This document shows, piece by piece, positions 26,610 through 34,227 of a stretch of 51,707 nt of DNA. Below the pieces are notes generated by a model, which was given only the letters and a program-made list of their open reading frames with translations, did no database searches and was not told the DNA's origin. A program made the translations under genes and the position numbers. The DNA lies in NCBI GenBank assembly GCA_031292385.1, contig JARLHE010000030.1:80682-132388 (forward strand). Direction: 5' to 3'. Source of the DNA: Oligoflexia bacterium (GTDB taxonomy: Bacteria > Bdellovibrionota > UBA1018). Positions within the stretch are counted from its first letter, which is position 1, and the number at the start of each line of letters is the position of its first letter.

Positions 26610-27683
26610 ATGGTGAAGGGAAAAATCCAGGCGGCGGCGCCGCTCGGTCTGGCTGGCGTGATCGTGCCGTTCGCATTGGCAGTTTCGAGTTGCCAGGGCG
26701 GCGGCGCGACGAGCTCGGCGCTCGCCTCCGCGGCGGTTCAATCGACCCAGCTTCGGTCGATTCCGGTGAATTTCGATTTCGTGACGAGCGTCTACGGCAG
26801 CGCGATCGTGCGCGAAGGCGACTACAGTTCGCCGAACACCCAGGTCGTGCCCTGGACGGGCTATTGGTTTCCGAAGCGGAAGAAGGAAATGTTCATGCCC
26901 GATCCCGCGACGGGCGAGCTTTCTCCTTTGCAGCGCTATGATCAGTGGGCAAGGCGGGTGAAAGGCGTGGACAGCCATGCGGCGGACATCGAGGCTCAAG
27001 CTTATGATCCTGATGCCGAGGCTTGGGAGGGGTTATGCAACGCCTGGTCTTCCGCTTCGATTCAAGAGCCGGCTCCAATGGATGACGCCGTCGTCGACGG
27101 TGTTCCGTTTCGTGCCGCCGATTTAAAGGCGCTTCTCATTAAAACCTATGACGGCCCTCCGCAAGGGTTTACTCAATATGGGCAACGGTTCCAGGGAACC
27201 TATGGCGACGACTTTTTGGACCTCTATCCTGATCAGTTTCATCGCTTTCTCCAGGTTCAGCTTTTCGATAAAGCGCAACCCTTCGTCATGGATAAGGATG
27301 CGGGGGTGGAGGTTTGGAATGTGCCGGTCTTCGCGGCGGAGTCCCGTGTTTCCGGCGATCCGGCTGATCCGCACGTGATGCACGTGACCACGTGGGTTAC
27401 CTTTGCCAATTTCGTCTATTCTTTCGATTATAACGGCGGAACGCAGCCGGTCACGATCGAGTATTTTTACGATCTGTTCGGAAATCGGCTCGCCGATGGA
27501 AGTTTTGAAGTTCATTCCGGATTTTGGACAGGGGATTCTCTCGAAAACCACCCCGACTTCGTGACTGTTCTTCCCTCGAATGCCCGTCGGCAAAGCTATA
27601 ATACGGGCTTAAAGAGCGAGTGGGTGGATGAGATCGTCGCCGCCGCTATGGCCGGCCGGACTACCACTTCGCCAGAAAACTAG
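26610..27683 (+). CDS. Lipoprotein of the transglutaminase-elicitor family
   Basis: A 357-residue lipoprotein: the N-terminal hydrophobic region ends in a lipobox with Cys28 (AVSSC). The body resembles the transglutaminase-elicitor family known from Phytophthora GP42 and some bacteria: GYWFP (about residue 90), a P-L-x-x-Y-D stretch, and WEGLCNAWSSASI (C143 as candidate nucleophile). VWNVPV (235-240) aligns with VWNQPV, the start of the Pep-13 elicitor peptide, retaining its Trp and Pro. Transglutaminases cross-link Gln and Lys residues. Start ATG 26610 has GAGAGGG upstream. No promoter is visible in the 30 bases after the terminator, so read-through or a promoter within the previous gene is likely. 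Confidence 0.7.
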   Translation: MVKGKIQAAAPLGLAGVIVPFALAVSSCQGGGATSSALASAAVQSTQLRSIPVNFDFVTSVYGSAIVREGDYSSPNTQVVPWTGYWFPKRKKEMFMPDPATGELSPLQRYDQWARRVKGVDSHAADIEAQAYDPDAEAWEGLCNAWSSASIQEPAPMDDAVVDGVPFRAADLKALLIKTYDGPPQGFTQYGQRFQGTYGDDFLDLYPDQFHRFLQVQLFDKAQPFVMDKDAGVEVWNVPVFAAESRVSGDPADPHVMHVTTWVTFANFVYSFDYNGGTQPVTIEYFYDLFGNRLADGSFEVHSGFWTGDSLENHPDFVTVLPSNARRQSYNTGLKSEWVDEIVAAAMAGRTTTSPEN

Positions 27684-27744
27684 ATGAAGATTAGATCTTG
27701 AAGCCCTCTTCCCAAAGCGCGTGACCCGTGGTTGTATGGCGGCT

Positions 27745-28512
27745 ATGTCAAAGAATACGTCGCAAAAACCAGCCTTTTTGAATTTCACCGTGGACCACAT
27801 GACCTTGTTGCTGCACCCGCGGCTCTACACGGTGGCTTATGCGATTTTTCGGATCATCTTCGGCGTGAAGCCCGAAGATATCCTTTACGAAAAAAGAAGG
27901 CCTCAGGGCGATGGCTCCGAGGTTTCGATGACTTTTGCGAACAGTATCGGTCATTGGACCGGCTCCGAGGGCGATCCGTTGAAAACGATCATCGCGGTCG
28001 TGCAGCCTTCCGAGCCGAAGAACGAACCTTCGCATGTCCGCGACATGCTCGATGGTCACGATTCGGCGGCACACTGGCAGCATATCGCGCTGCGAACCCC
28101 GGACTTGATCGCGTTTCACAAGCACGCGCTGGAGCGCGGCGTTCAGTTCGTCACGCCGATCCTGAAAGATGAGCACGAAAACCTGATTCAGGTTTTTTCG
28201 GGTGAGTGGTTTTTGCCTGGCGGTAAATCGACCGGATTGTTTTTCGAGTTCTTGCAGCGCCAGCCGAGCGAATCGGCCCTTGCCGAGATTCAGCGACGGA
28301 ACAAGCAAAGCTGGTTCCGCGACGAGACTTTCCTGGGCCTTTATGGTGAAAAAGAGCGCGAATACCGCTCCGGAAAAGTCATGCCTTTCCTTTCGGATGA
28401 GCTCTTCGAAGCGATTACCCGGATGATCGGCGGCAAGCAGGTTTGGGAAATCACCGACGCCGATCTTGAGGCGGTTGAGCAGGTCATGCTGCAGCACGGG
28501 GCGCGCTCTTAG
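27745..28512 (+). CDS. VOC-superfamily protein, 4-hydroxyphenylpyruvate dioxygenase-like
   Basis: A 255-residue protein with two VOC-type halves. Possible metal ligands are the His in FTVDHMTL (near the N-terminus), the His in HWQHIALRT (about residue 110) and the Glu in GLFFEFLQR (about 170), the arrangement seen in HPPD-like dioxygenases; DEHENLIQVFSGEW also resembles the HPPD C-half. It is shorter than HPPD (about 350), so the substrate is unknown. Starts at 27721 (GTG), 27736 and 27745 are possible; none has a strong ribosome site, and 27745 is chosen for a conventional N-terminus. Confidence 0.7.
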   Translation: MSKNTSQKPAFLNFTVDHMTLLLHPRLYTVAYAIFRIIFGVKPEDILYEKRRPQGDGSEVSMTFANSIGHWTGSEGDPLKTIIAVVQPSEPKNEPSHVRDMLDGHDSAAHWQHIALRTPDLIAFHKHALERGVQFVTPILKDEHENLIQVFSGEWFLPGGKSTGLFFEFLQRQPSESALAEIQRRNKQSWFRDETFLGLYGEKEREYRSGKVMPFLSDELFEAITRMIGGKQVWEITDADLEAVEQVMLQHGARS

Positions 28513-28518
28513 TGAAGT

Positions 28519-28536
28519 GAGGCCATCCATGGCCTC
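28519..28536. terminator. Perfect palindrome between converging genes
   Basis: GAGGCCAT and ATGGCCTC are perfect 8-base arms with a 2-base gap, lying between the VOC gene (+) and the lipoprotein gene (-). There is no T-run, so it is a possible bidirectional stop, not a proven one. Confidence 0.35.
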
Positions 28537-28573
28537 TAGTCTTCGTCCGTGAAAGTTTCAGGCTTTGCAGACC

Positions 28574-29158
28574 CTAGCGGCCCCAGCCATTCTGGCAATC
28601 CGTTTTGTCCGCCAACACGACGAGCTGATTGATCGCGTCGTAGAGACGCTGGGCGAGCTGCGCGTCGGCGATTTGACTGCAGACCTGACCCGGTCCGTAG
28701 TTCTCAAAAATTTTCATTTGAGTCCCGCTGTCTAAAACGATTTCCATGTCTCCATCCATTTTGGCACTATCTGGCTGGGTTGGACAAATTTTTTGATCTT
28801 CGCTTGGATTTTGTTTGGCGGTGACGGCTTGGTTGATGGCGTCAGTCATTGCATTCCAGTTCGCCAGTTCGATCGCGCCATTGGCGTCCTGGCCGCATGC
28901 GTTTCGATCCGTACTGAAGTGTCCGGTGAAATCCAGTAAAGTCTTCGCATAGTTGGCGTGCACGATGACTTCCGACCACCCCTTTGCATTGATGTTGGCG
29001 CTGCTGGTCGTTCCGTTGCTGGAGGGGGGAGAGGCCGTTGCACTGCCGCCGGAGCGAACGCTGCTATTGCCGCCAGAGCAGGCCGTAAGGCCTAGGTTGA
29101 GACCCAGATTAAGAACGATGATGAGAGAGAAAGTTAAAAAGCCTGAATTTCGGTTCAT
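28574..29158 (-). CDS. Lipoprotein of unknown function
   Basis: A 194-residue lipoprotein: the lipobox is LTAC with Cys27, followed by a S/G/T-rich linker of about 35 residues and a folded domain with five Cys. The domain (helix, a Cys, a D-G-D-M-E-I-V-L-D-S-G strand pair, a second Cys, then a final helix with a Cys-rich end) resembles part of the neighbouring lipoprotein at 29300. ATG 29158 is chosen from the lipobox and an AGGGG upstream on the minus strand; the longer frame to 29284 crosses a sigma-54 promoter. That promoter lies at 29206. Confidence 0.8.
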   Translation of the reverse strand: MNRNSGFLTFSLIIVLNLGLNLGLTACSGGNSSVRSGGSATASPPSSNGTTSSANINAKGWSEVIVHANYAKTLLDFTGHFSTDRNACGQDANGAIELANWNAMTDAINQAVTAKQNPSEDQKICPTQPDSAKMDGDMEIVLDSGTQMKIFENYGPGQVCSQIADAQLAQRLYDAINQLVVLADKTDCQNGWGR

Positions 29159-29205
29159 GCCCGCGCCCCTGTGTTTTTCGAAACAAAAGTTCGCGGGTCG
29201 CTTGG

Positions 29206-29221
29206 TGCAACCGAGGTGCCA
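29206..29221 (-). promoter_or_regulatory. Sigma-54 (-24/-12) promoter
   Basis: On the minus strand TGGCACC-TCGG-TTGCA matches 11 of 12 RpoN positions, with GG and GC 12 bases apart. Transcription should begin near 29196, about 38 bases before the lipoprotein ATG. The upstream edge abuts the T-run of the terminator of the preceding minus-strand gene. Confidence 0.8.
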
Positions 29222-29261
29222 AAAAAAACCCGCGATCCCTTCGGTGAGAAGGGATCGCGGG
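29221..29261 (-). terminator. Intrinsic terminator after the lipoprotein gene at 29300
   Basis: On the minus strand a 14-base perfect stem (plus-strand arms 29229-29242 and 29248-29261) with a 5-base loop is followed by eight Ts (plus-strand As at 29221-29228). Confidence 0.92.
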
Positions 29262-29299
29262 GGTGGGTGAGGAACGACGGACAATCAAATTAGATCAGA

Positions 29300-30301
29300 T
29301 CAGCGGAGCAGCGCGGCTGCCGGACCGGCTGCCGAACCTGCAGCGGGAGCCTCAGTCGGAGCGGCGGATGGCGCCAGATTGGCTCGGCAGACATTCTGTA
29401 CGCAGCTGGGAGCGTGGCTCGAGTCAAAGGTCGTGCCGCTGCACGATTCGGAGTAGAGGCGATCGCCGCAGGTGGTGATCGCCGACTGCAGAAGTTTGAT
29501 GATTGTCGCTGAATCGGAATTAATTCGTGCTCCGTTGGCCACGACCGGGGGTTTCACGACCGAGCAAACGCCGCTGTCGGTGTCGGTAAAGACCGCGAAC
29601 GAGCCCTGGGAAGGAATGATGTCCAGGCTCGGGGTCGAATCAGCCGAGCCGAGATTCAGATTTAAGTAGGCGCAATCGGCGTCGGTGTCACAGGCTTGGA
29701 GAAGCGCGTATTGTTGCTGCACGAGGCCCACCGCATCTGAGCAGGCATCCGGAAAGACATCCGGATAGTAGGCGTTTTCAAGGGCCTGCAGGGTTGAGTG
29801 CAGGTCGTCCACGGCGCCCGTGTCGGCGACTTCATAGCAGCTTTGGTCTTGTTTGACCGCCAAAACCACGTTTTCCGTGTTGCCGTGGGTCAGGGTCACG
29901 GTGTCTTCGGTGGCGTTCGTGTCGGCGACCGCGGCGCAGCTTTCGTCGTTGGAGAGACTTAAGGCTTCAATGGCTTTGACTTGAGCGGCCAGCTCTTGAA
30001 ATTTATCGCTTGCGATTTGCCCGGTGATCACTTGTCCGCCGGGAGCCGGACCTACCGTATAGACGCCGTTCGCGTCGACCGAGAAACCGTATTTTCCGCG
30101 ACATGCATTGTCGGCTACGCCCGTGCATGCGCTTTGAATGTGGGCTGTCCAGGCCGGAGCTCTTTGGTCTCCTTGCTTATTGGCTTGGGTGGGAGAAGCC
30201 GTGTGGGATGAGTTGCTGCACGCGGCGAGCGCGACCACGAAAGTGGCGCTTGCCGCGAGAAGAAGTTGTGAGGGCTGAAATTTAAAATTACGGTTCATCA
30301 T
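29300..30301 (-). CDS. Cysteine-rich lipoprotein of unknown function
   Basis: A 333-residue lipoprotein with a signal sequence ending in LAAC (Cys28) and a mature part with about twelve Cys in spaced pairs (for example CTGVADNAC, CDTDADC, CSGTT...CVQNVC). A central segment (KAIEAL ... ESCAAVADTNATEDTVTLTHG ... CYEVADTG ... LHSTLQALEN) parallels the lipoprotein at 28574. ATG 30301 is chosen from AAGGAG 12 bases upstream and the lipobox; the open frame extends to 30514 without a signal peptide. The C-terminal 25 residues are A/P-rich. Confidence 0.8.
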   Translation of the reverse strand: MMNRNFKFQPSQLLLAASATFVVALAACSNSSHTASPTQANKQGDQRAPAWTAHIQSACTGVADNACRGKYGFSVDANGVYTVGPAPGGQVITGQIASDKFQELAAQVKAIEALSLSNDESCAAVADTNATEDTVTLTHGNTENVVLAVKQDQSCYEVADTGAVDDLHSTLQALENAYYPDVFPDACSDAVGLVQQQYALLQACDTDADCAYLNLNLGSADSTPSLDIIPSQGSFAVFTDTDSGVCSVVKPPVVANGARINSDSATIIKLLQSAITTCGDRLYSESCSGTTFDSSHAPSCVQNVCRANLAPSAAPTEAPAAGSAAGPAAALLR

Positions 30302-30379
30302 ATTATAAGTAAGCTCCTTATTGAATTTGGTCTCTCTGCTGCAACGCCGTCCGACGCTTTGCAGATGGGCCGGTCGTTG

Positions 30380-30395
30380 TGCATTTGCTGTGCCT
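30380..30395 (-). promoter_or_regulatory. Candidate sigma-54 promoter for the lipoprotein at 29300
   Basis: On the minus strand AGGCACA-GCAA-ATGCA matches 9 of 12 consensus positions and keeps GG and GC 12 bases apart. The predicted start near 30370 gives a leader of about 70 bases to the ATG at 30301. Confidence 0.45.
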
Positions 30396-30541
30396 AGGGC
30401 GCGAAAGGGCCAAAAGGCCCCAAAATGCTCCCGAGATATTATCGAAGCGCCGTGAGGGCCGCTGAGCGTTGCATTGCGCTCGGTCCGCGTTAAGAAATGC
30501 ATGGTCTTGCGCACTCTTCGGGGGTGAGATAGACCAGTGTC

Positions 30542-30886
30542 ATGTCAATTTGGATTATCTTGAGTTGGGTTTTCGTTGCCATTCTGACTGCGGTCAACGT
30601 GGTCATCTTTCTTAAGTTGAAGAGCGCGAGCGAGCAGATGCTCAAGATGGCTTTTCCGAACGCCAAGAGCATGGGCGATGCCATGAGCCAGATGCAAAAC
30701 ATGATGGCCGGAATGGGCATGGGCGGTATGGGTGGCCCAGGTGGCCCAGGTGGCCCAGGTGGAATGAAGATGCCGAATATGGGCGGTCGCGGCCCGGGCG
30801 CAGCTGGGGGTCAGAACATGGACGCCCAGCTCAAGCAGGCCATGCAGATGCTGCAGAACATGCAGAAAAAGCCCGGTGGACGCTAA
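30542..30886 (+). CDS. Small single-pass membrane protein, Gly/Met-rich tail
   Basis: A 114-residue protein with one N-terminal membrane helix (about residues 4-25) followed by a cytoplasmic or periplasmic part rich in M, G, P and Q, including a (GGP)n run and the end QAMQMLQNMQKK. I do not recognise a family. It is divergent from the lipoprotein gene across 240 bases and converges on the DTW gene. No clear promoter or ribosome site is visible. Confidence 0.65.
   Translation: MSIWIILSWVFVAILTAVNVVIFLKLKSASEQMLKMAFPNAKSMGDAMSQMQNMMAGMGMGGMGGPGGPGGPGGMKMPNMGGRGPGAAGGQNMDAQLKQAMQMLQNMQKKPGGR
30731..30762 (+). repeat. 9-base tandem repeat, three copies
   Basis: The unit GGTGGCCCA occurs three times in a row followed by GGTGG, encoding the GGP run of the gene at 30542. 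Copy-number change would keep the frame. Confidence 0.9.
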
Positions 30887-30901
30887 GAATTCGTATTGCC
30901 G

Positions 30902-31573
30902 TTAAGATTTGCGGGCAGCTCGAGCTTCCTTGAGCTGCGCTCGCCTTTTATCCAAGAGAACTTTAAAGGTTCCTCGCAGGCCATTGGCAGTGGCTGGGGG
31001 TGCCCCCAAAATTTCGAGAGCGTCGGCCACGGTTTCGATGGTGGAAAGGCACTCTTTACGAGGTTCGCGCCTCAGTTCTTTATAAAGTGAGGGCTGGCTC
31101 GGGATCAGAATCGCGCGTTTGAGCTTGAGCAGCCAGGCGTTGCGCCACCAGAGGGCTTTGGCTTGGCTCCAAGTCCCGTCAATCACCACGATTCCGTCCA
31201 GATCTTTGGGGGTCGGGGCGGCCTCCAGAGGGATGCCCTTTTTATCGACGAATATGAGTCCGGTTTTTTTGCCTGCGGTCGGCGCTTTGATCCCGCTGCC
31301 CAAGTAGAGGACCGCCCAGCGGGAGTTGACCGCCTCTTTACCTAGCGCGGTTTTGAGATTGGGCCAAGAGAGGCCTACTTTCAGGGTGGAATTGGGCAGG
31401 CTCAGATGGGCGATTCGCGCCGATCCGAGATCGTGATCGGGCTCCTGCGGGTGCTGCAAAATCAGGACGTGGTGCCGGGCGGCAAGCTGTTGGATCGACT
31501 CGCAAACGCAGAGCGCGGGAGCCTTTTGGCAATGAGGGCAGTTTTCAACCACGACAATAGAAGGTTCGGCCAT
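30902..31573 (-). CDS. DTW-domain protein (tRNA-uridine aminocarboxypropyltransferase-like)
   Basis: A 223-residue protein with an N-terminal Cys cluster (CPHCQKAPALCVCE) and the DTW region DGTWSQAKALWW. The TapT/TuaA group transfers a 3-amino-3-carboxypropyl group from SAM to tRNA uridine (acp3U); the RNA target here is inferred from the family. It starts six bases after radC on the same strand, in the purK/purE/radC run, and converges on the gene at 30542. Confidence 0.85.
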   Translation of the reverse strand: MAEPSIVVVENCPHCQKAPALCVCESIQQLAARHHVLILQHPQEPDHDLGSARIAHLSLPNSTLKVGLSWPNLKTALGKEAVNSRWAVLYLGSGIKAPTAGKKTGLIFVDKKGIPLEAAPTPKDLDGIVVIDGTWSQAKALWWRNAWLLKLKRAILIPSQPSLYKELRREPRKECLSTIETVADALEILGAPPATANGLRGTFKVLLDKRRAQLKEARAARKS

Positions 31574-31579
31574 GCAGCC

Positions 31580-32404
31580 TTATAGCATAGGGATCCAGTT
31601 TTCGCTCCTGCTACCGACAACCGCATGGCCTAAAAATCTCAATCCGAACGATCGGGCCAGCGTATGCACGGCATCGGTCAGCTGCCGGTCTTCCATCGAG
31701 GGCTCGAGATTGTCCGATGGATGGTTATGGAAAAGGAAAAAGCCTTGGGGTCTGAGCGCGAGAATCCTTGCGAAGAGCTCGGCGGGCTCCACGTTTACGT
31801 GGGTGCGGGCGCCCAGCTCCACGATGCAGAGCTCACCCAGCTCTCCGGAACGGTAAAGCGGCACGAAGCCCAGCCATTCGCGGGGTTCCTGTCGGCGCTC
31901 CGGGGGGATTCGGCTTGCGGCCGTCCGAAACAGGCGGGGGCTTCGGGGGTTAGGCGATTGGGTTTGCCGAAGCTGCCGGGAGTAGCGGCGACCGAGCTCG
32001 AAGGCGGCGAGGATGCGGGCGATCGCGGCGGGGCCCAATCCTGGAATTCCGCCTAAAGCCGACTCCGATGCCGAGGCTTCCAGGGCAGTGAACAGAGCGC
32101 GCTCCTGCTCGGGCTCTTTCATGCCGAGTCCCGGTCGCTCCAAAAGGGCGGTGGCGACCCCCGGGGCGCCGATTCCGGGCGGGCCGGTGTGAATGAGAAT
32201 GGTTAAGAGCTCACGGAGACTGAGGCAGCAGGGGCCTTTTGAAAGGCAGCGTTCGCGCGGACGCTCGGAATGAGGGAGATTCTTGATGACCATCGGGGGG
32301 CCTGAAGCAGGGTTCAGGCCAGAAACACCGGCGGATCGGGGGCGCGCCGAGACAGGATTCGGACTGCCGGGAAGATATCCCGATCTACGGCCCGGCGTGG
32401 CCAT
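31580..32404 (-). CDS. radC: RadC family JAB/MPN-domain protein
   Basis: A 274-residue protein with a helix-hairpin-helix-like middle (GGIPGLGPAAIARILAAFELG) and the C-terminal JAMM metal motif HNHPSDNLEPSMED. RadC proteins are nucleic-acid associated; their role in repair or recombination is uncertain. The ATG at 32404 overlaps the purE stop as TAATG, but its first 37 residues are a low-complexity extension. An ATG at 32293, where IKNLPHSERPRERCL matches the usual RadC start, would give 237 residues and may be the real one. Confidence 0.85.
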   Translation of the reverse strand: MATPGRRSGYLPGSPNPVSARPRSAGVSGLNPASGPPMVIKNLPHSERPRERCLSKGPCCLSLRELLTILIHTGPPGIGAPGVATALLERPGLGMKEPEQERALFTALEASASESALGGIPGLGPAAIARILAAFELGRRYSRQLRQTQSPNPRSPRLFRTAASRIPPERRQEPREWLGFVPLYRSGELGELCIVELGARTHVNVEPAELFARILALRPQGFFLFHNHPSDNLEPSMEDRQLTDAVHTLARSFGLRFLGHAVVGSRSENWIPML

Positions 32405-32898
32405 TACTTCGATGAGAGAACCGCCTCGCGCATTTCAGCTTTGTAGCCGAGGACGCGGTCCAGGATTTTGGAATCTCCCGTTCCCAGGATTTGCGCAGCC
32501 AGCACGCCCGCGTTCCAGGCGTTGCCGATCGCGACGGTCGCGACGGGCACGCCTTTGGGCATTTGCACGATCGAATGAAGGGCGTCGGTGCCTTGCATCG
32601 GGCCGATCGGGACGGGGACGCCGATCACGGGGAGCTCGGTATAGGCCGCGATCATTCCCGGCAAATGGGCGGCGCCGCCGGCCCCGGCGATGATGACCTG
32701 AATTCCTTTTTTGCGCGCGCCCTCGGCGAATTTCGCGACCTCGTGGGGCGTCCGGTGGGCGGAGATGATCGCCGTATGGCTCGCGATCCCGAGCTTTTTT
32801 AGGGCGTCCCCCGCGGCTGTCATCACGGACATATCGGATTGGCTGCCCATGACGATAGCAACGGGTGCAGCGCGCACGGATGATGATTTTTTGCTCAT
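32404..32898 (-). CDS. purE: N5-carboxyaminoimidazole ribonucleotide mutase
   Basis: A 164-residue class I PurE: VAIVMGSQSDMSVM near the N-terminus and the SAHRTPHEV and AGAGGAAHLPGM loops carry the catalytic Ser, Asp and His positions. It converts N5-CAIR to CAIR in de novo purine synthesis. It follows purK with a 9-base gap and precedes radC with a one-base overlap (TAATG). Confidence 0.95.
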   Translation of the reverse strand: MSKKSSSVRAAPVAIVMGSQSDMSVMTAAGDALKKLGIASHTAIISAHRTPHEVAKFAEGARKKGIQVIIAGAGGAAHLPGMIAAYTELPVIGVPVPIGPMQGTDALHSIVQMPKGVPVATVAIGNAWNAGVLAAQILGTGDSKILDRVLGYKAEMREAVLSSK

Positions 32899-32907
32899 GA
32901 TAATTTC

Positions 32908-34227
32908 TTATTTCTTTTTTAGGGCCTGAATCCAGCTTTTTTCGCAAAGCTCGAACTCGCGGAGCAGTTTTTTCAGCTCCCGGCCGTCCCGGGCGATGCC
33001 GTTGAGGTGCCCGAGCTTCCGGCGTGGGCTGATTTCGAGCTTCCCGTACCAATGAAGATGCGACGAGGGTCCTGGCGAGGGCAGGGGCAGGTCAGCGCCT
33101 GAAATCGAAACCTGATCCGGGCCCAATAAATTGAGCATCGCAAAATGGCGCTGATTCGCGCCGGGTTCTTTGAGCGGATCGCGAAGGTCGAGGCCCAAGA
33201 CCGCGCGCCAATGATTTTCAAACTGGCTCGCCGAAAACGCATTCTGCGTGTAATGGCCGGTGTTGTGAACGCGGGGGGCGATTTCGTTGACGAGCAGTTT
33301 ACCCTCGCGGGTTTCGAAAAATTCGATCCCGAACGCTCCGCAAAGCCCCGTGGCTTTCGCGATTTGCGCGGCGGCTCGGACGGCCAGTTTCTGGTGAGCG
33401 GGGCGGGCGCCCAGCGCAAGAGCAGGGCCCATGACTCGTTTGCAGATCCCGTCTTCCTGCTCGGAAATCACGAGCGGGTAGGTGACGGTCGCCGGGGTGC
33501 CGCGTTTCTGAGCCGTGCCGGTCACGGCAATGACCGCGAGCTCCCGTTTGAAACGGATTTTTTTCTCTGCGTAGACGGCGATTCCGCGCGAATGGGCGGA
33601 CTCGCAAAAGCGAAGGGCGGCCGGAAGGTTGTCTTCTTTGCGCGGATCGAAAAAAAGCACTCCTTTTCCGTCATAGCCCAGGCGGCTCCATTTGAGAACC
33701 ACGGCGCCGCCGGCGGCGTTGGCGATTTTGGGTAAATCGGCGGGATTTGAAACCTCGATGAATGGGGAGGTGGGAATCTTGAGCTCGGCCAGCATTTTTT
33801 TCTGCTGAAGCTTGTTCTGCAACGCACGGATGGTGGAAAGCCCGGGTCGGAATAACTGATCGGGATCACGTCCCGCGGCGATAGCAGCGCTTCGCAGCTT
33901 TTCGCAATCCACGAATTCGTTTTCGAAAATGACGACCGAAACCCGAGCGAAAAATTTCTCGAGCGCTTGCGAGTCGTTCAGGGTGCCGAGCACGAGATCG
34001 CTCGCGGCGTCGTGCGCGGGGCACTGAGGGTGGTCGGCGTAGATCACCGGCCTGAGCCCGAGTTGGACGGCGCTTTGGGCGAGCATCCGCGCGAGCTGGC
34101 CGCCGCCGAGGATTCCGACTTCGCTGGTTTTTAAGGACGGTTTCAAAAGCGATCGGTAGGACCCGCGAGCCCGAATGGGCGAGTGGACGATCGCGTTTTT
34201 GAAACCGGATTTTATAATGTTTCGCAT
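32908..34227 (-). CDS. purK: N5-carboxyaminoimidazole ribonucleotide synthetase
   Basis: A 439-residue ATP-grasp enzyme that makes N5-CAIR from AIR, ATP and bicarbonate. [17 protein letters not shown] opens the conserved part at about residue 37; [11 protein letters not shown] and [17 protein letters not shown] are the expected ATP-grasp regions. It is longer than usual (about 370) because of a 35-residue basic N-terminal stretch, whose start overlaps rocD by 16 bases, and a C-terminal extension. A later start may be used. Confidence 0.93.
   Translation of the reverse strand: MRNIIKSGFKNAIVHSPIRARGSYRSLLKPSLKTSEVGILGGGQLARMLAQSAVQLGLRPVIYADHPQCPAHDAASDLVLGTLNDSQALEKFFARVSVVIFENEFVDCEKLRSAAIAAGRDPDQLFRPGLSTIRALQNKLQQKKMLAELKIPTSPFIEVSNPADLPKIANAAGGAVVLKWSRLGYDGKGVLFFDPRKEDNLPAALRFCESAHSRGIAVYAEKKIRFKRELAVIAVTGTAQKRGTPATVTYPLVISEQEDGICKRVMGPALALGARPAHQKLAVRAAAQIAKATGLCGAFGIEFFETREGKLLVNEIAPRVHNTGHYTQNAFSASQFENHWRAVLGLDLRDPLKEPGANQRHFAMLNLLGPDQVSISGADLPLPSPGPSSHLHWYGKLEISPRRKLGHLNGIARDGRELKKLLREFELCEKSWIQALKKK

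Noticed and set aside
30407..30420. GGGCC-AAAA-GGCCC hairpin upstream of the 29300 lipoprotein
   Set aside because: Short and too close to the -24 element to be an enhancer site; no T-run for a terminator. Seen but unexplained.
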